Below the pieces are notes generated by a model. It was not told the origin of the DNA. It saw nothing but the letters and a program-made list of their open reading frames with translations, and did no database searches. A DNA stretch of 64,000 nucleotides from the IMG/VR virus record IMGVR_UViG_3300021424_000019, positions 1 to 64,000 of that record; one strand, written 5' to 3'. Origin of the DNA: a virus. This document shows, in pieces, positions 51,407 to 61,881 of this stretch (positions within the stretch are counted from its first letter, which is position 1; every line of letters starts with the position of its first letter). The position numbers were made by a program, and so were the translations under genes.

Positions 51407-52975
51407 ATGTCTGTAAATAATTTGGAAAATATAACAAACGCTAGTGATAAATTATATCGAGCAGAAAAAGCCGATGTTTCATTCTTTGATCAACCTAAGT
51501 CTCCACAAGAAGTAATAGATCAAAAGTATAGAGGACTATTGCCAACCTCTTTGGATTATTCCTTGAACCTAGAAATATCTTTGCCTTTGGATTATGTAAA
51601 ACAAGAAATTTCAAGGGCTCAAATAGATTTGATGAATTTGAAATCTGACCTAGAATCTCTTTTGTCAATTATCTACATAAAAAGCACAATAAATCAAAAT
51701 CTTGAAGAAGCTCATAAAAAAATTTGGGAAGATGTCAAAAAACAAAATAATATTTCTGATAATGTTCCCGAGTACATCTCTTTCAGCGAATACAAATATG
51801 CAGAAAGAACCATGTCAACTAGCTGCAGAAAGCTGCTTGACGAATATCATTTGGCGCTAACAGAGGCGTCATTCGGTTACATTTTTGATCTTAGAAGATT
51901 AATAATCTTCATGGAACATGAAGCAATGTGTATAGTAAATATTCTTTTACATAAATTCGGGGAGGATTATGAAGATAGTTCACAAAAACAAACAGCACTT
52001 CAATTCGATGCATGGGCAAAGATGGCGTCCCACTTCTCGCAACGCGTTAGGAAGACGCTCACATCATCACCAGGAGAAATACCAACTTCCGAATTGGATA
52101 AGGTTTCAAAAAAACAAGCAATCGAATTCCAAGCGTTTTTTTCAATTAGACTAAACGTTCTTCATGAAGAATCTCAAAACGTACTCAATTTTTTGAAAAG
52201 AGATTACGTAGATAATTGCGACATATTCTATGAAAGATATTTATCTCAATCTATAGAATTCAAAAAAGATATATCATCAACACTTGAGCTTGACTTGTTG
52301 ACTACGGGCTTTGCATTAGATACACCGGTTCTAACGCAAGAATTAAATTTAGCTAGAAACGTGATAAATTCAAGTTTTGGAATGATCATGGCAGATTTGA
52401 TTCAAAGAAATCAAATTATAAGTTCAAATGTAGATAATCTTTTTAAATTAATACAATCAAAAAGAAGATATTCAAACTACATATATCAACTTTCTTTTAA
52501 GGGCGAAAAAAAACCGGTGATAATATCGGCGCCAAAAGAAGACAAATACATGGCCTTTTTCAACAATACGATTCTCCCGTACAATACCGAAAGTTATTTA
52601 ATTTCAAATCACGCGAGTCTAGATAACTTAGACGAAAATCATCATCCTCAATATTTGTTAAGGAATGGCGGAAAAATCATTGGAGACATAGAAGTTGAAT
52701 CAAATGTTAAAATAGATGGAGTCAATCTTTCTACTCACTCACACAACGGCGCCGATGGATCAGAAAGAATAAGATCAGTCGATATAGACTATTCGTCTGC
52801 AAGAAATAGTAGGGAACAAAAACCAACTAAGCCAACGGCAATAGAAGTTGTTGAATATTTTTCTGATATAGTTGATGGAGGAGTTCCTGTCATAGACGGA
52901 ATAGTTGATATAGAGATAGATGACAACATGTTAAATGACAGCAATGAAATCATCATAGAGGTAATAGAGATATAA
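51407..52975 (+). CDS. tail/fibre-associated protein
   Basis: 522 residues. Long helical body, then near residue 400 HASLDNLDENHHPQYL, a motif common in tail-fibre and baseplate proteins, and a beta C-terminus with HSHNGADGSERI. Probably links the tail to the fibre encoded two genes on. Confidence 0.78.
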   Translation: MSVNNLENITNASDKLYRAEKADVSFFDQPKSPQEVIDQKYRGLLPTSLDYSLNLEISLPLDYVKQEISRAQIDLMNLKSDLESLLSIIYIKSTINQNLEEAHKKIWEDVKKQNNISDNVPEYISFSEYKYAERTMSTSCRKLLDEYHLALTEASFGYIFDLRRLIIFMEHEAMCIVNILLHKFGEDYEDSSQKQTALQFDAWAKMASHFSQRVRKTLTSSPGEIPTSELDKVSKKQAIEFQAFFSIRLNVLHEESQNVLNFLKRDYVDNCDIFYERYLSQSIEFKKDISSTLELDLLTTGFALDTPVLTQELNLARNVINSSFGMIMADLIQRNQIISSNVDNLFKLIQSKRRYSNYIYQLSFKGEKKPVIISAPKEDKYMAFFNNTILPYNTESYLISNHASLDNLDENHHPQYLLRNGGKIIGDIEVESNVKIDGVNLSTHSHNGADGSERIRSVDIDYSSARNSREQKPTKPTAIEVVEYFSDIVDGGVPVIDGIVDIEIDDNMLNDSNEIIIEVIEI

Positions 52976-52979
52976 GATT

Positions 52980-53939
52980 ATGTCATGGTTTAGATACTTG
53001 CCAAGTGACGCGTCTCCCGATCAGGTGACACAGGATGAAAATTACGTATATCCTTTATTGAGAAGGATTATTGAGGTTCCAGATTTAAAGCAAACTATAC
53101 CTGCTGGATCCTGGCTTTTTGTGGAAGTAAAAGATTTGAAAATAGATGATTATATTGATGATTCTTTATTGACCCAAAAAGAACAAAACTCGTATTTGGT
53201 TGTATACGAATCAAATGCGGCAGATGATTATGTTTTTGTACCAGTTAAATCGCATATTATCAGTAATAGGCTTTTTTTTAAAACGGCGGAACAACATCCT
53301 GTAAATACAAAGCCCGAAAAACAATATAGTTTATATTATAAAACAGATGATTTGAAATCAATAAAAAAAGTACAAAATGGACAGTTTGAAGACTATATAT
53401 CCTGTCCTTCAAATGAGGCAGAATTTATTACCACCCCCGATGAAGTTGATCAGACATTCTTTAATGTCTATCCAAATACTAACGAAATATATTCTTTTTC
53501 CTTTACTAATATTAACGTAGACTGGAAAAACGGATTATCCCTGTCGCCAGGCGCAAAAGTCATAGGAACTTTTACTGGTCCTTTTTTTGAACTATATTGC
53601 GATAAAGCTCCCGACTACGGAAAATTTAGAATAAAACTTATAGCTCTTTCAAATGAATCAACTCCAACATCTGTTGTGGAGCAGGATTGGATCACCATAG
53701 ATTTGTTTGATTCGACAACAAAGCTAAATCAACTAGTTTATTCAAAAAATAACTTATATTATAAAAATTATATTTTTGAAATAGTATCAAATTTTGAAAA
53801 AAATGATTTGTCCACAAATGGTCAAATAAAGATCGATCACTATTCTTTTGGATACGATGCTAAATGCAACGTTAAAACAGAGGAAATAAATCCGTATCTT
53901 TCAATCAGAAAAATTTTTGGAGGAAACGTAAATGGCTAG
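52980..53939 (+). CDS. structural protein, 319 residues
   Basis: Beta-rich with many aromatic strands (SFTNINVDWKNGLSLSPG, ELYCDKAPDYGKFRIKLIAL). Sits between two fibre-type genes and ends overlapping the fibre start by eight bases. Likely part of the tail tip or fibre. No family certain. Confidence 0.75.
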   Translation: MSWFRYLPSDASPDQVTQDENYVYPLLRRIIEVPDLKQTIPAGSWLFVEVKDLKIDDYIDDSLLTQKEQNSYLVVYESNAADDYVFVPVKSHIISNRLFFKTAEQHPVNTKPEKQYSLYYKTDDLKSIKKVQNGQFEDYISCPSNEAEFITTPDEVDQTFFNVYPNTNEIYSFSFTNINVDWKNGLSLSPGAKVIGTFTGPFFELYCDKAPDYGKFRIKLIALSNESTPTSVVEQDWITIDLFDSTTKLNQLVYSKNNLYYKNYIFEIVSNFEKNDLSTNGQIKIDHYSFGYDAKCNVKTEEINPYLSIRKIFGGNVNG

Positions 53940-56143
53940 AGTTAGAAGAAAAATAGAAAACCTAAAACCACGGTAAGAATTACGTAGTCACGGCAAAAAT
54001 CAAAAACTCTGATATAAACCAGGAATCAGAAAAAGCCAATGCAATAAGGATTGCTGTTCCAGTCGATCAAACTATACCAGACTATCCACTTAATCTTGCA
54101 CTCTACGCTTTTTTCCAGCAAGTTATGTTTGTATTTGATAACGTATTAGATAAGGATGTTTCATCGTACGAATATCAATTGTATAAAGCGGATCAAGTAA
54201 CGGGCTCCTTTCCAAACTACTCACTGATAAACAATGCTACGATATATCTTTCTGGAGAGTCTGGCTCCAACGTTTTTGCAATCTCTGTAGAAAACAGTTC
54301 CGACGCACAAAACATTAGATACTACGGCAGAGTAAGAACAAAAGATACCAGCAATAATTATAGCTCTTTTTCTCCATTGGTATTGTCTGATCAAGATACT
54401 CCTTTGATAGGAAGCCAATTCATCTCTAGTCTCACGGCCGCCAAGATAACCGCCGGTAAAATAGGTGCACACGAGATTATTCTTTCTCAAGCCGGTCCAC
54501 AAACAAATATTGCCGCACCATCAAATATGGCAATATTAAGATCATCTGATTACAACGGATCTTATAGTTCAAATACCTGGACAAATGGATCAAGTGGTTG
54601 GATCATCGCAGGAGACGGACATGCAGAATTCTCTTCGGCTTCTCTTAGGGGTGGCCTGAAAGCACAATCGGTATACATAGATGCGCACAATCGTTGGAGA
54701 AGAAATAGTTCCGATACCGATAATTCATTGGAGTTTAAAGTTGGATCAAATGATAAATACGTATTTTTTGATGGAACAGATATAACTTTTAGCGGTAATC
54801 TTTCAGCAGCTGGTGGAACTTTTAGTGGAAATTTATCAGCAGCTGGTGGAACTTTCACCGGAGCTTTAAGTGGTGGAACAATTTCTATTGGCTCTGGAAA
54901 CTCTATATTTAAAGCTGACTCAAATGGAATATATTTAGGAAATTCTACTTTCGCAAGCGCTCCGTTTAGGGTAACACCAGCTGGTGTGTTAACAGCTAAC
55001 AACGCAACTATAACCGGTACCATCAACGCTACAAGCGGAACTTTTAGTGGAAATTTATCTGGAGCTGGTGGAACTTTTAGTGGAAATTTATCAGCAGCTG
55101 GTGGAACTTTCACCGGAGCTTTAAGTGGTGGAACAATTTCAATTGGATCCGGAAACTCAATATTTAAAGCCGATTCAAGTGGAATATACCTAGGAAATGC
55201 CACCTTTGCTAGTGCTCCTTTTAGGGTAACTCCAGGGGGAGTGTTAACGGCAACAAATGCAAATGTATCAGGCACAATAAACGCAACAATTGGTTCAATT
55301 GGTGGCTGGACAATAAATTCTGATAATATTGGATTTTCCAGTGCCGATGGAGACACTATTATTAAACCAATTAGTGATTACCTTACTCCTTTTGTTTACG
55401 GAGGCAGCATATTTGCTAGAACAGAATTGTATTGGGGGATGATTGAGGTTTCCTCAAATGGTGCAGGTGGTACAACAGTAACACAAATTACTCCAGCTTC
55501 AATAGTTCTTGATGCAATCACTTCAAGAATTAGTCTTGTTGCTGGTAATATTGATGCCACAGGAGTAATTTCAGCAAGTTCATTCTTTGGCAATTTAAAT
55601 GGCACAGCATCTACGGCATCTAATGCAAATGCGCTCGCTGGATATCCTGCCAGTTTTTCGGAAAATGCAAACACTGTTCCAATTAGACAAAGCGATGCCT
55701 CAGTACGTGCCGGTTATCTAGTAATGACTGGAGGCCACGGAATTGCCGCTGGGTCAGAAGTCCGAAAACGCAATGATGGGTATCTTCTTACTTTTACTTC
55801 GCGTAGAGAATTAAAAAACAACATTGAAAATCTTGACTCTGATTTTGCTCTCTCAATTGTAAATTCACTGCAGCCTGTTTCATTTAGAATGAACGAAACG
55901 CAGTACATAGGTGATTTGTTTAGCCAAAGAGAAGCGACGTATAAAGAGTACGGCTTCATTGCGCAAGACGTTGCCGAAATTGATGCAAATCTGGCCACCT
56001 ACAGTTTAAACGCTGAAGGCGATGCAATACAGCCTCAGGCGTGGAGTAGTCATGCCCTAATTTCCTTGTCTGTTTCTGCAATTAAGGGACTCATAAAAGA
56101 AATTGAAGACCTTAAAAATAGAATATTAACATTAGAATCTTGA
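53932..56143 (+). CDS. tail fibre with S74 chaperone domain, CGG +1 shift
   Basis: 736 residues if a base is skipped after CGG at 53971-53973. TTGGAGGAAACG precedes the ATG; frame 0 is only MARVRRKIENLKPR and TAA, while the +1 frame runs on as KNYVVTAKIKNSD. Middle: repeated beta modules (GTFSGNLSAAGGTF, ALSGGTISIGSGN) encoded by direct DNA repeats at ~54.79-55.24 kb. C-terminal ~120 residues are the intramolecular chaperone/S74 peptidase (SRRELKNNIENL, EYGFIAQDV) that trims itself off trimeric fibres. Receptor binding. Confidence 0.9.
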
Positions 56144-56200
56144 TAAATAATTTAGAGTAAAAGACTTGTAGATTTAGAAAATTTATGATAAACTTGACTT

Positions 56201-56491
56201 ATGAATAAAAAAAAGTGGTATAATTGGAAGATGTCTAAGATAAATCAAAAACCCAATTGGCAAAGCAAAAATAATAATGATGATTTTGTAACGCCGCAAG
56301 ATGATACGGAGAATGTTTTGGAAGATAAATTAGAAAACAATGTTGAGCAACCAAACAATGGTTTAGACATGAATTTAGTTATAGCCTGTTTTCAAGAAAA
56401 ACTTGCTCAACTAACCACTGAATTGGTTGTAAAAGATGCTACAATTAGACAGTTGACAAATGTAATTAATAACATGAGAGGACAAAAATAA
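56201..56491 (+). CDS. small helical protein
   Basis: 96 residues (or 86 from the second ATG). Acidic Asn-rich middle and a C-terminal coiled coil (FQEKLAQLTTELVVKDATIR). Between the fibre and portal genes. Function unknown. Confidence 0.65.
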   Translation: MNKKKWYNWKMSKINQKPNWQSKNNNDDFVTPQDDTENVLEDKLENNVEQPNNGLDMNLVIACFQEKLAQLTTELVVKDATIRQLTNVINNMRGQK

Positions 56492-56492
56492 A

Positions 56493-56672
56493 ATGACCGA
56501 AGAGAATACACAAGAGCAAAAGTCTGAGTTTGCAATAGAAATTAAGATTAGCGACAAAAACCTTTCTTACAGAAGCGACTTTCCAGAATCAGAAACTATC
56601 TTTTGGCTTGAAGCAGTAAAGGGTCTTATTATTAAGAATACCTTTGAAAGAGCTGGCATAGAGCAGAAGTAA
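56493..56672 (+). CDS. 59-residue protein
   Basis: MTEENTQEQKSEFAIEIKIS to IKNTFERAGIEQK. Starts one base after the preceding stop, so coupled. Function unknown. Confidence 0.65.
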   Translation: MTEENTQEQKSEFAIEIKISDKNLSYRSDFPESETIFWLEAVKGLIIKNTFERAGIEQK

Positions 56673-56675
56673 GTT

Positions 56676-56716
56676 ATAAAAGCTAGCCTTAGGGCTACTA
56701 TTTAAATAGCTTTTAT
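56676..56716 (+). promoter_or_regulatory. 10-bp hairpin ahead of the portal gene
   Basis: ATAAAAGCTA and TAGCTTTTAT pair perfectly around a loop that has a smaller stem; the ribosome site AGGAG of the portal gene follows immediately. Could control portal translation or mark an mRNA processing site. Confidence 0.5.
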
Positions 56717-56726
56717 AGGAGAAAAA

Positions 56727-58367
56727 ATGGCCATTCTAGATTATCTGCCATTTCGTTCTTTGGATAATGTGTCTGGTAAAAGATTTGTAGCCAGAACAAT
56801 TAAACCAGAAGACGTTAAGCAGTTACCAAAAACAATGAAAATAGCGGCTCTTGCGCTTGGCTTCCAAGGCAATACGTGGTATTACAATACCAGATCTACA
56901 TTCGAGCCATCTCCCTATGACTTTGATCGCATCATGCAGGCCGTAGATACAGATTCCTACGTTCGTCAAGCCATGAACAAATATAGGGAGCTCTTTTGGA
57001 AAGAAGGTTGGCAAATATCTGGAGAAAATTCGGAAGCTATTTCATATCTATATCAAAGAATAGATTTCATGGAAATGGCGATGAAAAGACCATTTATAGA
57101 TTTTCTTGAAGAAGTTTCAGATCAGTTGTTTAAATTTGGAAACGCTTTTATAGTCAAGGCTCGTGGAGATATTTCGGAATATTTTCCCGAAAAACTAACT
57201 CCAATAAATTCAACTCAACCAATCGTTGGATATTATTTGATACCAACTGAGCAAGTGAGAATACTGCGAGATAGATTCAATAGACCAAAAGCGTACCAGC
57301 AATCAACAGATCCTCTCACTTATTCTCCAAACGAAAGAGATCCTGTTTGGGCGGCAGACAGAGTTATTCATATAGCTATAGATAAAAAAACTGGTAGAGC
57401 ATTTGGTACTCCGTTTTTGAGTAATGTTTTAGATGACGTAGTAGCTCTAAGACAAATGGAAGAAGATATTCAAAACTTGGTTCACAGAGAATTGTTTCCA
57501 TTATACAAATATACTATTGGCACTCCCGAACAACCAGCTGAGCCAGACGAAATAGATAGAGCTTCAGCAGAAATAGAAAATCTTAGATCTGAAGGTGGAT
57601 TGATTCTTCCGCATAGACACAATATAGACATTGTTGGCGCTGGCAGAGAGGCACTTGAGGCAATCGAATACCTCAATCATTTCAAGGAAAGAGTATCCGT
57701 GGGTCTTGGCTTGGCCCCCCATCACTTGGGCATTGGGATGAACGGTGGAAATAGATCAGTAACCGACAGACTGGATGTTGCTCTTTATGATAAAATAAAA
57801 AACTATCAAAAAGTATTTTCAGAAATGATAAGACTACACATATTCAATGAGTTATTGTTTGAGGCTGGATATGATCCAATTCTTAATCCATCAACAAATG
57901 AGACTTCTGATCGTTGTTATTTTAAATTTAACGAAATAGATGTTGATACTCAAGTTAAAAAAGAAACTCACGTCATACAAAAATTTGTTAACAATCTTAT
58001 AGGAATTAGCGAAGCTAGAATTCAGTTGAATCTAAGTCCTGAAGTGGAAGAAAGTGAGCTGTACGCCGCACTACAGGGCAAGGTTCAAATGGACATAATG
58101 GATGCCCAGACGCAGATGAAAACTCAGGCAGATTCAGATAAACAAGCGTCTTCTACTGGTGGCCAAAGAAATCTACCAAATAAAAGAAGAGGAGCAGGAA
58201 ATGCGACTCGTCCAGCAAATCAAAGTGGAAGAAAAACTTCTCCAAATATTAGAAGATCTGATTTAAGTTGGTTGTCTGTTGTTGAAAATGTCCTAGAAAA
58301 AGACTATAATGTAGTGTATACAAAAGAAGAAAAGGATTCAAGTAATGTCGTTAATGATAAAATCTGA
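56727..58367 (+). CDS. portal protein
   Basis: 546 residues. A typical portal order: N-terminal LPKTMKIAALALGF, wing region, LIPTEQVRILRDR, the clip segment with IHIAIDKKTGRAFGTPFLSN and IGMNGGNRSVTDRLDV before the C-terminal helices. Forms the twelve-fold ring for DNA passage. Followed by protease and capsid genes. No in-frame CGG. Confidence 0.9.
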   Translation: MAILDYLPFRSLDNVSGKRFVARTIKPEDVKQLPKTMKIAALALGFQGNTWYYNTRSTFEPSPYDFDRIMQAVDTDSYVRQAMNKYRELFWKEGWQISGENSEAISYLYQRIDFMEMAMKRPFIDFLEEVSDQLFKFGNAFIVKARGDISEYFPEKLTPINSTQPIVGYYLIPTEQVRILRDRFNRPKAYQQSTDPLTYSPNERDPVWAADRVIHIAIDKKTGRAFGTPFLSNVLDDVVALRQMEEDIQNLVHRELFPLYKYTIGTPEQPAEPDEIDRASAEIENLRSEGGLILPHRHNIDIVGAGREALEAIEYLNHFKERVSVGLGLAPHHLGIGMNGGNRSVTDRLDVALYDKIKNYQKVFSEMIRLHIFNELLFEAGYDPILNPSTNETSDRCYFKFNEIDVDTQVKKETHVIQKFVNNLIGISEARIQLNLSPEVEESELYAALQGKVQMDIMDAQTQMKTQADSDKQASSTGGQRNLPNKRRGAGNATRPANQSGRKTSPNIRRSDLSWLSVVENVLEKDYNVVYTKEEKDSSNVVNDKI

Positions 58368-58626
58368 AATTTCTAAAGAGTTTTTTCAAGAAGAAGACGC
58401 GCTAAAAGGATTTAAAACAGCCGTTGAAAATAATCAAGTGAGACTTGCTATGCAAATACTCACAGAAATAGTTGACGCTTTTGCTGAAGGATTTGATTTA
58501 ATTTTTTCAGAGTCAGAAGATCAAACAGATGAACCAAAAGTCGAAGAACAAAAACAACCAGAAAAAAAAACCTCAAATAAAAAGTCAGAAACAAAAGAAA
58601 AGACAGTCAAAACTGAACAACAATGA
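58345..58626 (+). CDS. small acidic/Lys-rich protein
   Basis: 93 residues. A helical N-terminus (FQEEDALKGFKTAVENNQ) and a tail of alternating Glu/Lys. Overlaps the portal gene. Possibly a scaffold helper or a head-tail connector accessory. Confidence 0.65.
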   Translation: MSLMIKSEISKEFFQEEDALKGFKTAVENNQVRLAMQILTEIVDAFAEGFDLIFSESEDQTDEPKVEEQKQPEKKTSNKKSETKEKTVKTEQQ

Positions 58627-59396
58627 AGCTGATAATAGCTTGCCCAATATACAAAAGAGATTGGATACTGCCGCACTGGGTTAGGTGCATTTTAAAGCAA
58701 TCCGTTAGTATGTCAAATATTGGATTTATATTTGAAGTTGATCCTAATGATAGTTCTACAATTATCTCCCTTAATACGTGGAAAAGAATAGACAAAAATA
58801 TTCCACTCTTTGATATTGTTGAAAGATCAGACGTACCCCACTTTGAGCATCAAAACAATGGTAGGCAATGGACTTTGTCCAAATATCACAATATGATCAA
58901 TATGAGAAATTCAATTCTGTCAAAAGTTAGAGAGTATCAACCAGATTATTATTTTAGTCTTGATTCGGATGTCTTAATTGAAAACCCAAATACAATAGAA
59001 TTATTGATAGCTCATATTAATGAAGGCGCAGACGCAGTCTCACCATTGATGTACATGACTCCTGTTGGTACTAACTTTCCCAGCGTAATGTCATGGAGAG
59101 AAGACTGGAAGGCATCTAGAGATCAAAATTATCCTATAGGAACTTATTTTCAATCCGACGTTATAATGGCAGCTAAAATGATGTCAAAGAAAACCTATAT
59201 GACTTTGGATTACGAGTTTCATCAACAGGGTGAAGATCTTGGTTGGTCAAAGAAAGCAAAAGAAAATAACTTAAAATTATATAGCGCTTCTTATATATAT
59301 GCCCCTCATATTATGTCGGAACTACACCTATCTGAATATATAAAGAATGGGGATCCTAGAAGTTCTGAAAAATTAGACAACCTAGTAAAAGTCTGA
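58623..59396 (+). CDS. family-2-like glycosyltransferase
   Basis: 257 residues. N-terminal strand LIIACPIYKRDW, sugar-nucleotide DxD motif LDSDVLIENP, and later QQGEDLGWSKKA, in line with a GT-A fold. Could glycosylate virion proteins or host surface. Overlaps the preceding stop by four bases (ATGA). Confidence 0.8.
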   Translation: MKLIIACPIYKRDWILPHWVRCILKQSVSMSNIGFIFEVDPNDSSTIISLNTWKRIDKNIPLFDIVERSDVPHFEHQNNGRQWTLSKYHNMINMRNSILSKVREYQPDYYFSLDSDVLIENPNTIELLIAHINEGADAVSPLMYMTPVGTNFPSVMSWREDWKASRDQNYPIGTYFQSDVIMAAKMMSKKTYMTLDYEFHQQGEDLGWSKKAKENNLKLYSASYIYAPHIMSELHLSEYIKNGDPRSSEKLDNLVKV

Positions 59397-59469
59397 TATA
59401 TTTGTATAAAATTGTTTAATGTTATAAAAAGAATTGTACTATATTTTATAGTTAACTACAGAGGTTAAA

Positions 59470-61072
59470 ATGAGCTTTGATTTTACAGAAAATTTCACAG
59501 TTGAGTTTCCAAACTTATCTGAATCAAATTATAACTTTTTGGAAAACTTTAATTCTAACCATGGTCTCATTATAGAGGTTGCAGCTATTCACGAGCGGGC
59601 TTACCGCAAATTATAATAACTATTCTTCAACGGAATTAGAAAAGGCTTTGCAGTCTTGGGTTGAACCCTATCCAAAGCCGGTAATTTTAAACCACGACCT
59701 TAATTCTGAGCCAATTGGCAGGGTAATGGCCGCTAAAATGGAAAAAGAAGAAGATGGTGCATCTTACGTAAGGCTTCAAATAGCCATAACCGATCCTGCA
59801 GCCGCCCAAAAAATAGCCGACAGAAGGTATCTTACCGGTTCAGTTGGCGGAAGGGCGGGTAAAGCTCTCTGCTCAATTTCTGGAGAGGATTTAGCAAAAG
59901 AAGATGCTAGCGGCAGGCCAAAGTTTCCAAAATATAAAAGAGGTCAGGTTTATAAAGGAAAATTAGCCTTTATAGACATGCAAGATATTTCATTTAAGGA
60001 ATACTCTTTTGTAAATCAGCCGGCAGATCAAAGGTCTGGGGTTAGAGATACAAAAGCTATAGGTTCAAAAATGCCAGTGTCAGACTCAGATACATGGATA
60101 GCAAAAAGCTCAGCCTTTGTGCTTCACATGGATCAGGAAGATATTATATCCTTGAAGGAAAACGAATCAATTCTTAAGAATTTAAAGAAAAAAGAATCTA
60201 GACCAGTTTACCTTCATACAAAAGGGGCATTCCTTGCCGCTATGGCGGTTCAGGAAAGCGAAAATAGTAATAATATAGAGAAATCATTACTATTTAATAA
60301 AGATTCAAATACAACAACATCTGAGGAGAATACAGGCATGGAAGATGCTCAAGTTAAGGAAGACATTTTGACCGTAGCACAAGAGCTTAGTCATGATCTT
60401 TCTACTATCGCTGCAGCTGCAGATACTGCAGAAGAAAAACCAGTAGAACAAAAAGAAGAAGTCGTTGCTGAAGAAAAAGTTGATGAATCAACTGATGAAC
60501 AAAAGCAACAAGAAATCTCCAGTGACAATTCGGAACAAGCGGAAGAACAAACCGCACAGGATGTTGATTCCGAAAAAACCGAAGAGCCACAAGAGACATC
60601 TGAGCAAAAATCAGATGAAAATGATCCTGAAAAGGAAGAGATCAAATCCGATGACCTCATTGCCCAAGAAGATAAAGGTGATGAGCAAGGAGATGAAATA
60701 CAAAAATTGATCAAAACCTTGCAGGAAGAAAATGCTCGCCTGAAAGCAGCACTTCACAATACTCTTGCCGAAAGAGTTGTTGACACCAAGATTGCTCTTG
60801 GAATTGATTCAGCAAGCGACAGAGACAAACTCGTCAAAGATCACAGTGCAAGAACGGCATCGTCCTTGGCTGATTCTTTGAGAGATCTCGCCAAGCTTCC
60901 TGAAAAGAAGTCCAAGTCATTTGAGGTTCCGACAATGGAATCAGAATTGGTCGTAGCAGAGGAACAAAAAGTTGTTACGGTTGATGAAGAGCCAAAGGCA
61001 AAAGAAGAAAATTCTGAAGAAGTTTTCGAGCAGCTTTTCGTAGATGCCTTAATGGGCAGACGTAAACTCTAA
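59470..61072 (+). CDS. prohead protease fused to scaffold, CGG +1 shift
   Basis: 533 residues if a base is skipped after CGG at 59596-59598. AGAGG precedes ATG 59470; frame 0 ends after 44 codons, the +1 frame gives AAIHER-LTANYNNYSS. Protease half: KPVILNHD (His) and TGSVGGRAG (Ser), as in phage prohead proteases. From ~residue 260 a long Glu/Lys/Gln-rich scaffold region follows (EEKPVEQKEEVVAEEKVDES), with a C-terminal helical end. Coats and matures the procapsid. Confidence 0.88.
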
Positions 61073-61097
61073 TCGAATTTAACAAGAGGAGAAAAAA

Positions 61098-61853
61098 ATG
61101 AGTTTAGCAAAATTTCGTAAGGTACACTCCAAGACAGGTGCCGGTCGTTTCGTAGTTTCTGAGGGTGTCGCCCCAGCAGCTTACTTGCTTCCGCATCCCG
61201 GCTTGCCGACATGGTACCTCGATTCAGAAGATGATCGCTTCGAGATTGTTCTTACTAAAGGAACGATTCTTTCGGTGGTTACAGATGGCAATGGTGACTC
61301 AAGAGTTGTTCCAGCAAATGGTTCGGGCTCTAATGTTACTTGGGGTGATACAATAAGCGGTTGGAACCCACTTGATGGTGCAACTCCAACGGCAGGTGCG
61401 TCAGGCGATACAATCGTTTGCAGTGCCCGCTCAAAGCCGATTGGCTGTGCGCAGTATGACCTTTATCGTCCCTTTGATAAGGGCACGTCACAAGGCGCAG
61501 GGTTCATCACTCACGGCTATGTTGAGTATCCAATGGTTTCAGGCTTGAACGCCGATGTCACCGCTGGTTCACTCATCCGCCCAGACTTCATGGGACGCGC
61601 GGTTGCACTGTCAGATGCAGATGCCGCCTCGTTTCCATGGTTGCAAGTTGGTAAAGTAATTGAGGTCGAGAAGTTCGCATCGAACTTTGATGACGGCCTC
61701 CTTTCCTACATGCAGCTACCATCAGATCCAGGTGCACTAAAGACGGTATATGAGCTGACACGCGCAGGTACCTTCAAGGGCAAGCTCGGTATTCGCGCTA
61801 ACCTGGATGTAAACAATGTCATTGGCGCATTCCGCGTCAACTTGACCCTATAA
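61098..61853 (+). CDS. putative capsid decoration/structural protein
   Basis: 251 residues; GAGGAGAAAAAA precedes the ATG. Beta-rich (FEIVLTKGTILSVVTDGNGD, SGLNADVTAGSLIRPDFMG). Position between scaffold and major capsid protein and optimised codons (CGC/CGT Arg) suggest an abundant head protein. Confidence 0.78.
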   Translation: MSLAKFRKVHSKTGAGRFVVSEGVAPAAYLLPHPGLPTWYLDSEDDRFEIVLTKGTILSVVTDGNGDSRVVPANGSGSNVTWGDTISGWNPLDGATPTAGASGDTIVCSARSKPIGCAQYDLYRPFDKGTSQGAGFITHGYVEYPMVSGLNADVTAGSLIRPDFMGRAVALSDADAASFPWLQVGKVIEVEKFASNFDDGLLSYMQLPSDPGALKTVYELTRAGTFKGKLGIRANLDVNNVIGAFRVNLTL

Positions 61854-61881
61854 AGAAAGATAACAGGAGGATAATCCTAAG

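Noticed and set aside
45703-53976. Stop-codon-driven frameshifting (CGG TGA and CGG TAA)
   Set aside because: Only two of nine sites have a stop right after CGG; the others shift in front of ordinary codons.
60391-60714. Long Ser/Cys-rich antisense ORFs inside the scaffold gene
   Set aside because: They are shadows of the Glu/Lys-rich scaffold codons on the other strand.
37860-61072. Sequencing or assembly indels as the cause of the broken late genes
   Set aside because: All breaks fall exactly after an in-frame CGG and all are +1. Identical CGG triplets out of frame are undisturbed and homopolymers are not involved. Raw reads would still be the final proof.
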